Shown: in pieces, positions 1-8,350 of the stretch | How the letters are laid out: the number at the start of each line of letters is the position of its first letter | How positions within the stretch are numbered: the stretch's first letter is position 1 | NCBI RefSeq assembly: GCF_024399475.1 | Contig: NZ_CP101620.1 | Span: forward strand, 1,407,608 to 1,471,607 | Length of the DNA: 64,000 nt | Source of the DNA: Allocoprobacillus halotolerans | GTDB lineage: Bacteria; Bacillota_I; Bacilli_A; Erysipelotrichales; Coprobacillaceae | Direction of reading: 5' to 3' | Translations under genes and position numbers: made by a program | The notes under the pieces: model-generated | What the model was told of the DNA's origin: nothing | Databases searched by the model: none | Seen by the model: the letters and a program-made list of their open reading frames with translations, nothing else

Positions 1-2194
1 AAGATATTCATTACTATCATGACCATGCTTTTGATCCACTAGGTTTAAAGACAGATACTTCATTAAAGAGTTTAGGTTTCCATAAGTTCCGTCGCGGGCC
101 ACAAAGTGAAGAACATATGTATAGTCCTGAAACCATTGTGTTATTACAACAGGCAACACAAACAGGAAACTATGATTTGTTTAAACAATATTCAAAACAA
201 TTAGACAATGAACCTTTTGCCCTTCGTCATTTATTAGAATTTGATTTTAGTCAAAGACAACCAATAGATATTGATGAAGTAGAAAGTGTAGAATCCATTG
301 TAAAACGTTTTAAAACAGGTGCGATGTCTTATGGTTCTATTTCTAAAGAAGCCCATGAATGTTTAGCCATTGCGATGAATAGATTAGGTGGAAAATCTAA
401 TTCAGGTGAAGGTGGAGAAAATCCTGAACGTTTATATACAGAGAAAAATAGTGCAATTAAACAAGTGGCAAGTGGACGCTTTGGAGTTACAAGTGAATAT
501 TTAGTCAGTGCCAAAGAAATTCAAATCAAGATGGCACAGGGAGCAAAACCAGGTGAAGGTGGACATTTACCAGGACAAAAGGTTTATCCATGGATTGCCA
601 AAACACGTTATTCAACTCCGGGAGTCACTTTGATTTCACCACCACCACATCATGATATTTATTCGATTGAAGATTTGGCACAACTCATTTATGATTTAAA
701 AAATGCCAATCGTCAAGCACGTATTTCTGTCAAACTTGTTTCAGAATCAGGAGTAGGAACGATTGCGTCAGGCGTTGCGAAAGCTGGCGCGAGGTTATTT
801 TGATTTCAGGTTATGATGGTGGAACTGGTGCGGCACCACAAAGTTCTATTCATTATGCAGGTTTGCCTTGGGAATTAGGTTTAGCTGAGGCTCATCAAAG
901 TTTAATTGAAAATGATTTAAGAACGCATGTTGTTTTAGAAACAGATGGAAAATTAATGACTGGACGAGATGTTGCTGTGGCGGCATTATTAGGGGCTGAA
1001 GAATTTGGTTTTGCGACGGCACCATTAGTCACAATGGGTTGTATGATGATGCGTGTTTGTCATTTGGATACATGCCCTGTCGGGATTGCGACACAAAATG
1101 AAAAATTACGTCAACGTTTTAGAGGAAAACCTGAATATGTGATGAATTTCATGTTGTTTATTGCTCAAGAATTACGTGAAATCATGGCACAGTTAGGATT
1201 TGCCAGTATTGATGAAATGGTTGGACATATGGAACTTCTTAAAGCAAAAGAAGGTTATGAAAATGTGACATCTTTCTTTAGTCAACAAAATTATCATGCT
1301 TATTATCATCATGAAGATGTTTACGATTTCCAACTTGAAAAGACACAAGATATGCAAAATCTTTTACCACGTTTCTTACCTGCATTTCAGGCGGAAAAGC
1401 CTCATCGTGAAAAAATTAAGATTTCCAGCCTTGATCGTAGCTTAGGAACATTGCTTGGTAGTGAAGTGACACAACGTTTTCATGGTCAGCTTAATGATGA
1501 TACTTATGTCATTGAATGTAATGGTGGGGCAGGTCAATCATTAGGAGCCTTCTTACCTAAAGGCATGACAATTGATATTCAAGGTGATGCCAATGACTAT
1601 TTTGGTAAAGGTTTATCAGGTGGTAAATTGATAATCAAACCATCAGCACAGGCTAGTTTTATAGCACAAGACAATGTGATTATTGGAAATGTCGCTTTAT
1701 ATGGCGCAACATCAGGAGAAGCCTATATATGTGGACGTGCCGGTGAACGTTTTGCAGTCCGTAATTCAGGAGCTATTGCCGTTGTTGAAGGTTGTGGCGA
1801 TCATGGGTTAGAATATATGACTGGTGGAAAAGTCGTTGTCTTAGGAAAAACAGGAAAGAACTTTGCAGCTGGTATGAGTGGTGGTATTGCCTATGTTTTA
1901 GATCAGGATCATGATTTATATTTACGTTTGAATAAAGAACTTGTGACAATGCAGGAAGTCACAGAACATATTGATATTGAAGATTTAAAATCTTTGCTTA
2001 ATAAACATTATCAGGCGACACATTCATCACTTGCTTATGACATTTTGGAATATCTTGAAACTTGGTTACCTCATTTTAAGAAAATTGTTCCTGTACACTA
2101 TGCTAAAATGACAAAAAGTATTCACAGTTATGAAAAACAAGGTTATACATATGATGAAGCAGCACTTATGGCATTTCAAGAAGTTCATCAATAG
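1..2194 (+). pseudogene. gltB: Glutamate synthase large subunit, 3' part, with one frameshift
   Basis: Large (alpha) subunit of NADPH glutamate synthase, which makes glutamate from glutamine and 2-oxoglutarate. The window opens inside the gene; the reading frame is open from base 3. The first piece (to 803) holds the FMN/2-oxoglutarate-binding synthase barrel, including GEGGENPER and [10 protein letters not shown]. The second (800-2194) has the 3Fe-4S cysteines in CMMMRVCHLDTCPVG (C-x5-C-x4-C) and the GXGXG beta-helix tail. Around base 790 the frame changes: GVAKAGA should run straight into [13 protein letters not shown], so one G is missing in GCGCGAGG. The rest of the protein looks intact, so this is either a sequencing slip or a very recent inactivation. 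It is followed 11 bases later by gltD, clearly one operon. Identity is certain; whether the gene is functional is not. Confidence 0.93.
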
Positions 2195-2205
2195 GAGGAT
2201 GTATT

Positions 2206-3660
2206 ATGGGAAAATCAACAGGATTTTTAGAATATGAAAGACAAGAGAATCTGTCTCAAAAACCTCAAGAAAGAATTAAAGATTACTTAGAATTTCATCA
2301 GCCATTAAGTGAAGAAAAACGTCGTCAGCAAGCCGCTCGTTGTATGAACTGTGGTGTTCCATTTTGCCAATCAGCGATTGAAATGAATCATATGGTTACG
2401 GGTTGTCCTTTACATAATTTAATACCTGAATGGAATGATGAAATCTATCATCATAATGACGCTTTAGCTTTATCACGTTTGTTGAAAACAAATCCTTTCC
2501 CAGAATTTACAGGACGTGTATGTCCTGCCCTTTGTGAAAAAGCTTGTGTCTGTGGTGTTCATGATGATTCAGTAACAATTAAAGATAATGAATTATTTAT
2601 TATTGAAAAAGCTTTTGATAATGAATTGATGACACCATCAGTGTCTTCTGTTTGTTCCTTTAAAAAAGTGGCAGTGGTAGGCAGTGGTCCAGCTGGACTA
2701 ACAGTGGCTTATCAACTCAATCAACGAGGCCATCAGGTTGTTGTTTATGAAAGAGAAGATCGTTTGGGTGGATTACTGATGTATGGTATTCCTCAAATGA
2801 AATTAGAAAAATCTGTGATTGATCGTCGTATTGAGTTGATGAAAAAAGAAGGTATTACATTTTACACAAATGTTGAAGTGGGTAAAGACATTTCTAAAGA
2901 AGAATTATTAAAAGAATATGACGCTGTGGTTTTATGTTGTGGGGCTAAAAAAGCAAGAGAGTTAAATGTCAAGGGAAAAAATGCGAAAGGTATCTATAAA
3001 GCTGTAGACTTTTTGAAGATGAGTACACAAGATTTACTTGCCAATCAATCACCTCGTATCAATGCGAAAAATTTAAACGTTGTGGTTGTTGGTGGGGGCG
3101 ATACAGGAAATGATTGTGTAGGCACTTGTATTCGTCAAGGCTGTGCATCTGTCTTGCAATTGGAGATGATGCCGGCACCTCCACTAGAAAATACGCGTTC
3201 ATGGCCAATGTGGCCAGATCAGCTTAAGGTCGATTATGGTCAAGAAGAAAGTATGGCTATTTTTCATCGTGATCCTCGTCTTTATGAAACAACAGTCAAA
3301 GAATGTCTTGAAGAAGATGGTCAATTAGTTGCAGTGAAAACTGTACAAGGTTCATTTGTCGATGGACAATGGGTAGAAAAGCCTGATAGTGAACAAATCA
3401 TCAAAGCAGATTTATTATTGATTGCGGCAGGTTTTGTTGGGGTTGAAGATGAAACAGTGCAATCTTTAGATTTAAAACTGACATCAAGACAGGTTGTTTT
3501 GACAATGCCAAAAAGTTATCAGACACAAGATGAAAAAATCTTTGTAGCTGGTGATATGCATCGTGGACAATCATTGGTTGTTTGGGCGATTGCAGAAGGA
3601 AAGGCATGTGCTAAAGAAGTTGATCAATATTTGATGGGTTATAGTTATATGAATGAATAA
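2206..3660 (+). CDS. gltD: Glutamate synthase small subunit
   Basis: NADPH-dependent small (beta) subunit of glutamate synthase; it oxidises NADPH on FAD and passes electrons through Fe-S clusters to GltB. 484 residues, normal for the family. The N-terminal part has cysteine sets for two 4Fe-4S clusters (CMNCGVPFC, GCP, VCPALCEKACVCG). The FAD motif VGSGPAGL is near residue 158 and the NADPH motif VVGGGDTGNDC near residue 298. An AGGAGG site lies 8 bases before the ATG, and the gene starts 11 bases after the gltB stop, so the two are co-transcribed. A terminator hairpin follows at once. Nearby amt and carAB make this a nitrogen-assimilation neighbourhood. Confidence 0.96.
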   Translation: MGKSTGFLEYERQENLSQKPQERIKDYLEFHQPLSEEKRRQQAARCMNCGVPFCQSAIEMNHMVTGCPLHNLIPEWNDEIYHHNDALALSRLLKTNPFPEFTGRVCPALCEKACVCGVHDDSVTIKDNELFIIEKAFDNELMTPSVSSVCSFKKVAVVGSGPAGLTVAYQLNQRGHQVVVYEREDRLGGLLMYGIPQMKLEKSVIDRRIELMKKEGITFYTNVEVGKDISKEELLKEYDAVVLCCGAKKARELNVKGKNAKGIYKAVDFLKMSTQDLLANQSPRINAKNLNVVVVGGGDTGNDCVGTCIRQGCASVLQLEMMPAPPLENTRSWPMWPDQLKVDYGQEESMAIFHRDPRLYETTVKECLEEDGQLVAVKTVQGSFVDGQWVEKPDSEQIIKADLLLIAAGFVGVEDETVQSLDLKLTSRQVVLTMPKSYQTQDEKIFVAGDMHRGQSLVVWAIAEGKACAKEVDQYLMGYSYMNE

Positions 3661-3669
3661 AATAATTGA

Positions 3670-3708
3670 AAAGCAGAGAAACCAAATGATATGGTATCTG
3701 CTTTTTTT
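3670..3708 (+). terminator. Rho-independent terminator of gltBD
   Basis: GCAGA...ACCA pairs with TGGT...TCTGC around a short loop, followed by seven T residues. It sits about 10 bases after the gltD stop. Confidence 0.8.
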
Positions 3709-3805
3709 ATGTCAAATAACTCTTAAAAATAAAAAAGTGAAATTTTTTGTAAAAAGTTGGAAATAAAAAAAGAAAAATAGAAAAAATTGCATATATAAAT
3801 AATAG

Positions 3806-3875
3806 GAGGGTTGACGATATTATACAACAGTATTTACTATAAGCAAATATTGTTGTATAATATCATTGAGCCCTC
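3806..3875. promoter_or_regulatory. Long imperfect palindrome with possible promoter, upstream of the first Rpn gene
   Basis: A perfect 14-base inverted repeat, GATATTATACAACA at 3816-3829 and its complement at 3851-3864, is extended outward with wobble pairs to GAGGG (3806-3810) and CCCTC (3871-3875). The left arm contains TTGACG (3811-3816) and, 18 bases on, TACTAT, a possible promoter. The Rpn start codon is 30 bases downstream with its own AGGAGG. This may be an operator for autoregulation or a transcript hairpin; it does not end in a T-run, so it is not a simple terminator. Confidence 0.6.
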
Positions 3876-3904
3876 TTTGAATATATGGAAAGGAGGAAAC
3901 TATT

Positions 3905-4786
3905 ATGGGTCTACAAAAAGATCATATTTTTAAGGATTTCTTTAAAGATGCCAAACGTTTTGCTGATATGATGAACGCTATTTTATATGGCGGTCAGAAT
4001 GTCATTCAACCTGAAGAACTTCAATTAATGGATTCCAATGAAATCTTTGTAGGCAAGTATATTTCCAAAGAACGCAGACGTGATGTCATCATGTTGTGGA
4101 AAGGAAAAGACTTTCAGGCTATTCTTGCATTGGAGGCACAGAGTCAGGTTGACTTTACAATGGTATCAAGAACACTTCTCTATGATGCATTAACCTACAA
4201 TATGCAGGATAAGAATTTAAAGGACCATATGTTCCCGTATGTAATAAGCATAGTCTTGTTTCATGGCAAAGGGAGATGGACTTCCAAGACATCACTGTTA
4301 GAAAGAGTCAATGTACCTAAAGGCATCAAGCATGAAAGAAACGATTGGAAAATGAATGTGGTAGACATTAAGGATTTGGATTATCACCTACTTAGAAACG
4401 AAGATAATCGCAATGTTGTCAAGACAATAGGAACGATATGGAGAAAAGAGAAGGAAGATTTCAAAGGTATGGAAGTATCAAAAGCAGCTGCAAGGGTGAT
4501 AGCGATACTTACTGAAAGATTCGGCATTTTAGATCTAGTGGAAGGAGATGAAGGAACTGTGGCAATGTGGTCATTTTGGCAGGACATTGAAGATTCAGGT
4601 ATGAAAAAAGGTGTACAACAAGGTAAAATGGAAACATTAAAAATGATACTAACCAGTCTTTTTGGAAAACTTACACCTGAATTGACATTGAAAATTGAAT
4701 TAAGTAATGAAGAAAGATTAAATAAACTTGCATTACATATTTCAGACATTCATAGTGAAACAGATGTCTATAAGATACTAGAATAA
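3905..4786 (+). CDS. Rpn-family PD-(D/E)XK nuclease / putative transposase
   Basis: 293 residues, recognised as the Rpn (recombination-promoting nuclease, formerly transposase_31-like) family of PD-(D/E)XK enzymes. It opens with KDHIFKDFF; the nuclease core is RRRDVI...LALEAQ around residues 58-80, matching the D...ExQ metal-binding arrangement. The C-terminal 75 residues (GKLTPELTLKIELSNEE...) are charged and helical, and closely resemble the tails of the unrelated-looking Rpn genes at 32-33.5 kb. AGGAGG is 8 bases before the ATG. The gene sits alone between gltD and amt, apparently an insertion into a nitrogen-metabolism block, and a truncated tail copy follows it. Family members act as DNA endonucleases; a defence or toxin role here is inference. 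Confidence 0.85.
   Translation: MGLQKDHIFKDFFKDAKRFADMMNAILYGGQNVIQPEELQLMDSNEIFVGKYISKERRRDVIMLWKGKDFQAILALEAQSQVDFTMVSRTLLYDALTYNMQDKNLKDHMFPYVISIVLFHGKGRWTSKTSLLERVNVPKGIKHERNDWKMNVVDIKDLDYHLLRNEDNRNVVKTIGTIWRKEKEDFKGMEVSKAAARVIAILTERFGILDLVEGDEGTVAMWSFWQDIEDSGMKKGVQQGKMETLKMILTSLFGKLTPELTLKIELSNEERLNKLALHISDIHSETDVYKILE
4565..4786 (+). other. Candidate internal start inside the Rpn gene (RpnS-like tail protein, 73 aa)
   Basis: An in-frame ATG at 4565 (MWSFWQD...) is preceded by AAGGA ending 9 bases upstream, and would give the helical C-terminal tail alone. The same ATG with AAGGGA is retained in the tail copy downstream (5001). Weak by itself; the case is stronger at the second Rpn locus. 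Confidence 0.35.
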
Positions 4787-4792
4787 TACAAT

Positions 4793-4827
4793 AAAGGAAT
4801 TTCGTTAATGATGGCGAAGTTCCTTTT
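4793..4827 (+). terminator. Terminator of the first Rpn gene
   Basis: GGAATTTCG (4796-4804) pairs with CGAAGTTCC (4815-4823), followed by TTTT. The whole block, with the adjoining stop codon, is repeated almost exactly at 5207-5253. Confidence 0.7.
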
Positions 4828-5210
4828 ACTGAAAAGTGAAGACAATCGTAATGTTGTCAAAGCAGTAGAGAATATGTAAAAAAGAACTTAATAATCTCAA
4901 AGGAATCTTTGTCACAAAAGCTGTGGCAAGAGTTATTGCTATCTTAACAGGAAAAGAGGAAATCTTAGACCAAGTGGAAGGAGATGAAGGGACAGTGGAA
5001 ATGTGGTCATTTTGGAAAAATGCAGAAAATTCAGGGATTCAAAAAGGTATGCTGCGAATAGTTATTTCACAACTCAAAAATGTATTAGGAAAACTCACAC
5101 CTGAATTGACATTAAAAATTGAATTAAGTAATGAAGAAAAATTAAATAATCTTGCATTACATATTTCAGACATTCATAGTGAAGCTGATGTCTATAAGAT
5201 ACTTGAATAA
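4828..5210 (+). pseudogene. Duplicated 3' tail of the Rpn gene (C-terminal module)
   Basis: A second, diverged copy of the last ~125 codons of the upstream Rpn gene. It begins in one frame with EDNRNVVKAVENM, shifts frame near 4876 (about two bases lost at the expected tryptophan), then stays open to 5210. From GTG 4923 it could encode 95 residues, or from ATG 5001 69 residues with AAGGGA 8 bases upstream. It ends with the same stop-terminator block as the full gene, so the duplicated unit is 'tail plus terminator'. It lacks the nuclease core. It could be a simple decayed duplicate, or a stand-alone tail protein that modulates the nuclease. Confidence 0.75.
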
Positions 5211-5216
5211 TACAAT

Positions 5217-5253
5217 AAAGGAATTTCGTTAATGATGGCGAAGTTCCTTTTTT
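5217..5253 (+). terminator. Terminator of the Rpn tail copy
   Basis: Same hairpin as at 4793-4827 (GGAATTTCG/CGAAGTTCC), here with a longer T-run of six. Confidence 0.75.
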
Positions 5254-5370
5254 GATTTTCTAAAACTTTTTTGTTGATTTTATCATGCTATTTTTGAAAC
5301 TTTGAGTAAAAGTTTATTTGTTGCTTTTGGATTTAAAGTTTTAATATTGAGAAAATGTGATTTTATAAGT

Positions 5371-5430
5371 AATAATATTTTATTAATATAATAAAATATT
5401 ATTGACAAATGAAATACACCTCATCATAAT
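5371..5430 (+). promoter_or_regulatory. Promoter of the ammonium transporter gene with an overlapping AT palindrome
   Basis: A perfect 15-base inverted repeat made only of A and T (5371-5385 and 5389-5403, 3-base spacer) ends on the -35 box. The promoter reads TTGACA (5402-5407), a 17-base spacer, then CATAAT (5425-5430). The start codon is at 5469. The palindrome position suggests an operator or an activator site; no classical GlnR/TnrA box (TGTNA-N7-TNACA) is evident. Confidence 0.55.
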
Positions 5431-5468
5431 GCATATATACTCAAAAGGGTATAAAAGGGGGAATCAAA

Positions 5469-7064
5469 ATGGAAGAAGTTTTACAAGAAGTATTTGGTAT
5501 TTGGTTTTTGATAGGAGCATCGTTTGTCTTTTTTATGCAGGCAGGCTTTGCGATGGTAGAAGCAGGTTTCACACGAGCGAAAAATGCTGGTAACATCATT
5601 ATGAAAAACCTTATGGATTTTTGTTTAGGGGCTGTTGCCTTTTTAATTTTAGGTTATAGTTTCTTATGTGAAAGTGATCTAGCAGGGGGATTTATTGGAT
5701 GGCTAGGATTTGGTAATGGTCCACTTACAAACTTTGGCCAAACTGACTGGTCAAGTTTTGTATTTAATCTTGTTTTCTGTGCTACTGCTGCAACGATTGT
5801 TTCAGGAGCAATAGCAGAAAGAACAAAATTTTTATCTTATTGTGTTTATAGTTTTGTGATTAGTTTAGTTGTTTATCCAATTGAAGTACATTGGGTATGG
5901 GGTCCTGATGGTTGGTTAGCTGCAATGGGATTTCATGATTTTGCTGGTTCAGCAGTCATTCATTTCTGTGGTGGTTTAACAGCTTTAATTGGAGCCAAAC
6001 TTGTTGGTCCACGTATTGGAAAATTCAACAAAGATGGCAGTCTAAATGGGATTCCAGGTCACAGTTTAACAATTGGTGCTTTAGGATGTTTCATCCTTTG
6101 GTTTGGATGGTATGGTTTCAATGGTGCTGCTACAAATGGTTTGTAGTTAGCGACAATCTTTGCCACAACAACAGTGGCTCCAGCATTAGCAACTTGTACA
6201 GTTATGATTTTTACTTGGCTTAAATACGGTAAACCTGATGTTGCTATGTCATTAAATGGTTCACTTGCTGGTTTGGTTGCGATTACCGTCGGTTGTGATG
6301 CAGTCAATGTTTTAGGTACATCAATCATTGGTATTTTAGCAGGATTTACAGTTTTATTCTTTGTTTGGCTTTTAGATTATAAATTAAAAATAGATGATCC
6401 AGTTGGTGCTGTTGCTGTTCACTTAGGAAATGGAATATTAGGAACAATTTGTGTTGGTTTATTTGCTTGTGGAACAGATACAATGCCACAAGCACAAGGA
6501 TTATTCTATGGTGGTGGTTTTGATTTATTAATCACTCAAATCACAGGTTTATTAGCTATTGGTATTTGGACAGCTGTTTTAATGACTATTACATTTGTTG
6601 TGATCAAAGCAACAATTGGTTTACGTGTCAGTGAGGAAGAAGAGCTTGTTGGTTTGGATAAATTAGAACATGGACTTCAAAGTGCTTATGCTGGATTTAT
6701 GTTTGAAAATGAAGTATATTCAGGTGCTACTGCTAGCTCATCTATGGATATACCAGCCATGATTGTAGAAAATCAAGAAACATCAGTTACACCAAAACAT
6801 CCTTCAGGTATCTATAAAGTTGTTGTTATTGCGAAAACTGAGCGTTTCGATACATTAAAATCAAAAATGGATAAAATTGGAATTACGGGTATGACAGTCA
6901 CAAAAGTGTCAGGATGTGGTGTTCAAACTGTTGTTGATGCTGCCAGAAAAGCATTGTACACAGGACATATGGGCGATGGTAAGATTTTCATTTATGAAGT
7001 TGAAAATGTTGTCAGAATTTCTTCAGGAGCACAAAGAGAAAAAGCATTAATTTATGAGAGGTAA
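5469..7064 (+). pseudogene. amt: Ammonium transporter with fused C-terminal PII domain, interrupted by in-frame TAG
   Basis: Amt/Rh-family ammonium channel fused to a GlnK-like PII domain. The channel part starts EEVLQEVFGIWFLIG and carries family landmarks such as AGFAMVEAGFTRAKNAGN and HFCGG. At 6144-6146 a TAG lies in the middle of the channel (NGL*LATIF), same frame on both sides; relatives would have a glutamine-like codon, so CAG to TAG is the simplest change. After residue ~445 a PII domain begins (GIYKVVVIAKTERFDTLKS), but it jumps from VSGCGVQ straight to TVVDAARKAL, so the T-loop and neighbouring strands, roughly 30-35 residues, are absent. The ATP-binding end (GDGKIFIYEVENVVRI) is kept. 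Start at 5469 follows AAAGGGGG. Inactive, suppressed or a base error: cannot be settled here. Confidence 0.88.
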
Positions 7065-7105
7065 TAAAAAATATTATCACAATAATAAAAAATTATAAAA
7101 ATATC

Positions 7106-7134
7106 TTGATAATTCGTAGAAAATTGACTATACT
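7106..7134 (+). promoter_or_regulatory. Promoter of carAB
   Basis: TTGATA (7106-7111), 17-base spacer, TATACT (7129-7134), giving a ~130-base leader before the carA start. Confidence 0.7.
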
Positions 7135-7156
7135 TATACCAGAATAAAGGAAGGGG

Positions 7157-7255
7157 ATGAGGATAATGATGAAACTAGGCATGAAAACAACTCAATGCTT
7201 ATCATCTTTATTCTCATTTTTTATTAAAAACATATCACGATTGATATGTTTTTTT
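7157..7255 (+). promoter_or_regulatory. carAB leader with two hairpins, the second an intrinsic terminator
   Basis: Hairpin 1 pairs 7157-7172 with 7202-7217 (14 Watson-Crick pairs, one wobble, one mismatch, 29-base loop). Hairpin 2 at 7226-7255 is a terminator: ACATATCA/TGATATGT with a CGAT loop and seven T residues, ending only 15 bases before the carA start codon. A short open frame (ATG 7157 or 7166, in frame with carA) crosses it. A terminator between promoter and first gene implies attenuation. No PyrR-type binding loop and no run of arginine codons is seen, so the signal is unknown. Confidence 0.6.
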
Positions 7256-7270
7256 ATAAAAGGAGGACTT

Positions 7271-8350
7271 ATGAAAGCATATTTGATATTAGAAGATGGG
7301 CATGTTTTTGAAGGTGAACATTTTGGAGGACATAAAGAAGTCATCAGTGAGTTTGTTTTTAATACATCAATGACTGGTTATTTAGAAGTTTTAACCGATC
7401 CTTCTTATGCTGGACAAAGTGTTGTCATGACATATCCATTAATTGGAAATTATGGTGTTTGTTTAGAAGATCAAGAATCAAACCAACCTTTTGTAGAAGG
7501 TTTTGTGGTGAGTGAACTGGCACGATTAGGAAGTCATTTTAGAAAAAATATGGATTTAGAAACTTATTTAAAACAACATGATATTATAGGAATTCAAGGT
7601 GTTGATACACGTTTTCTTACAAAATTAATAAGAAGTAAGGGATGTATGAATGGTTTAATCACAACCCATCATTATGATGATATCAGTGATGTACTAAAAC
7701 GTATTCAAAATTATCAGGTAAAAGGTGTTGTCAATCAAACAACATGTCAACAACCTTATGTTTTAGGTCAAGGACAATATAAAGTTGCTTTATATGATTT
7801 TGGAGCGAAACAAAATATTGCTAGAGAATTAGTGAAAAGAAATTGTGAAGTCACAGTTTATCCAGCACGTACACCAGCTCAAACAATTCTTGAAGGACAT
7901 TTTGATGGTATTATGCTTTCTAATGGTCCAGGTGATCCAAGTGAATGTCAGGATATTATTGAAAACATTAAGATATTAAGCCAAAGTGGTATCCCGATTT
8001 TTGCAATTTGTTTAGGACATCAGTTGATGTCTTTAGCACATGGTTTTCAAACTGAAAAAATGGTTTATGGACATCATGGAGCCAATCATCCAGTCAAAGA
8101 TTTAAATACGAATCGTGTTTATATTTCAACACAAAATCATAACTATGTTGTTAGAAAGGAATCAATTGATGAGAGTCTTGCAAAAATGTGGTTTCAAAAC
8201 GTTAATGATGGGACATTGGAAGGAATTGAATATTTACAAGAACCCATTAAAACAGTTCAGTTTCATCCTGAAGCGTGTGCTGGACCACTAGATACAGCCA
8301 ATTTATTTGATCAATTTATAGAAATGATGGGAGGAAAACAAAATGCCTAG
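7271..8350 (+). CDS. carA: Carbamoyl phosphate synthase small (glutaminase) subunit
   Basis: Glutamine-hydrolysing subunit of carbamoyl phosphate synthetase; it feeds ammonia to CarB for pyrimidine and arginine synthesis. 359 residues from ATG 7271, which has AGGAGG 4-5 bases upstream. An open frame reaches back to 7157 but that part is the leader. The N-terminal domain begins [17 protein letters not shown]. The class I amidotransferase domain follows: oxyanion loop LSNGPGDP, nucleophile in FAICLGHQL, and catalytic HPE in VQFHPEA near the end. It overlaps carB by 8 bases, implying coupled translation. Confidence 0.96.
   Translation: MKAYLILEDGHVFEGEHFGGHKEVISEFVFNTSMTGYLEVLTDPSYAGQSVVMTYPLIGNYGVCLEDQESNQPFVEGFVVSELARLGSHFRKNMDLETYLKQHDIIGIQGVDTRFLTKLIRSKGCMNGLITTHHYDDISDVLKRIQNYQVKGVVNQTTCQQPYVLGQGQYKVALYDFGAKQNIARELVKRNCEVTVYPARTPAQTILEGHFDGIMLSNGPGDPSECQDIIENIKILSQSGIPIFAICLGHQLMSLAHGFQTEKMVYGHHGANHPVKDLNTNRVYISTQNHNYVVRKESIDESLAKMWFQNVNDGTLEGIEYLQEPIKTVQFHPEACAGPLDTANLFDQFIEMMGGKQNA

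Noticed and set aside
3816-3864. Long palindrome as the end of an insertion sequence carrying the Rpn gene
   Set aside because: No matching inverted copy was found after the Rpn gene or its tail copy, so there are no element ends to define.
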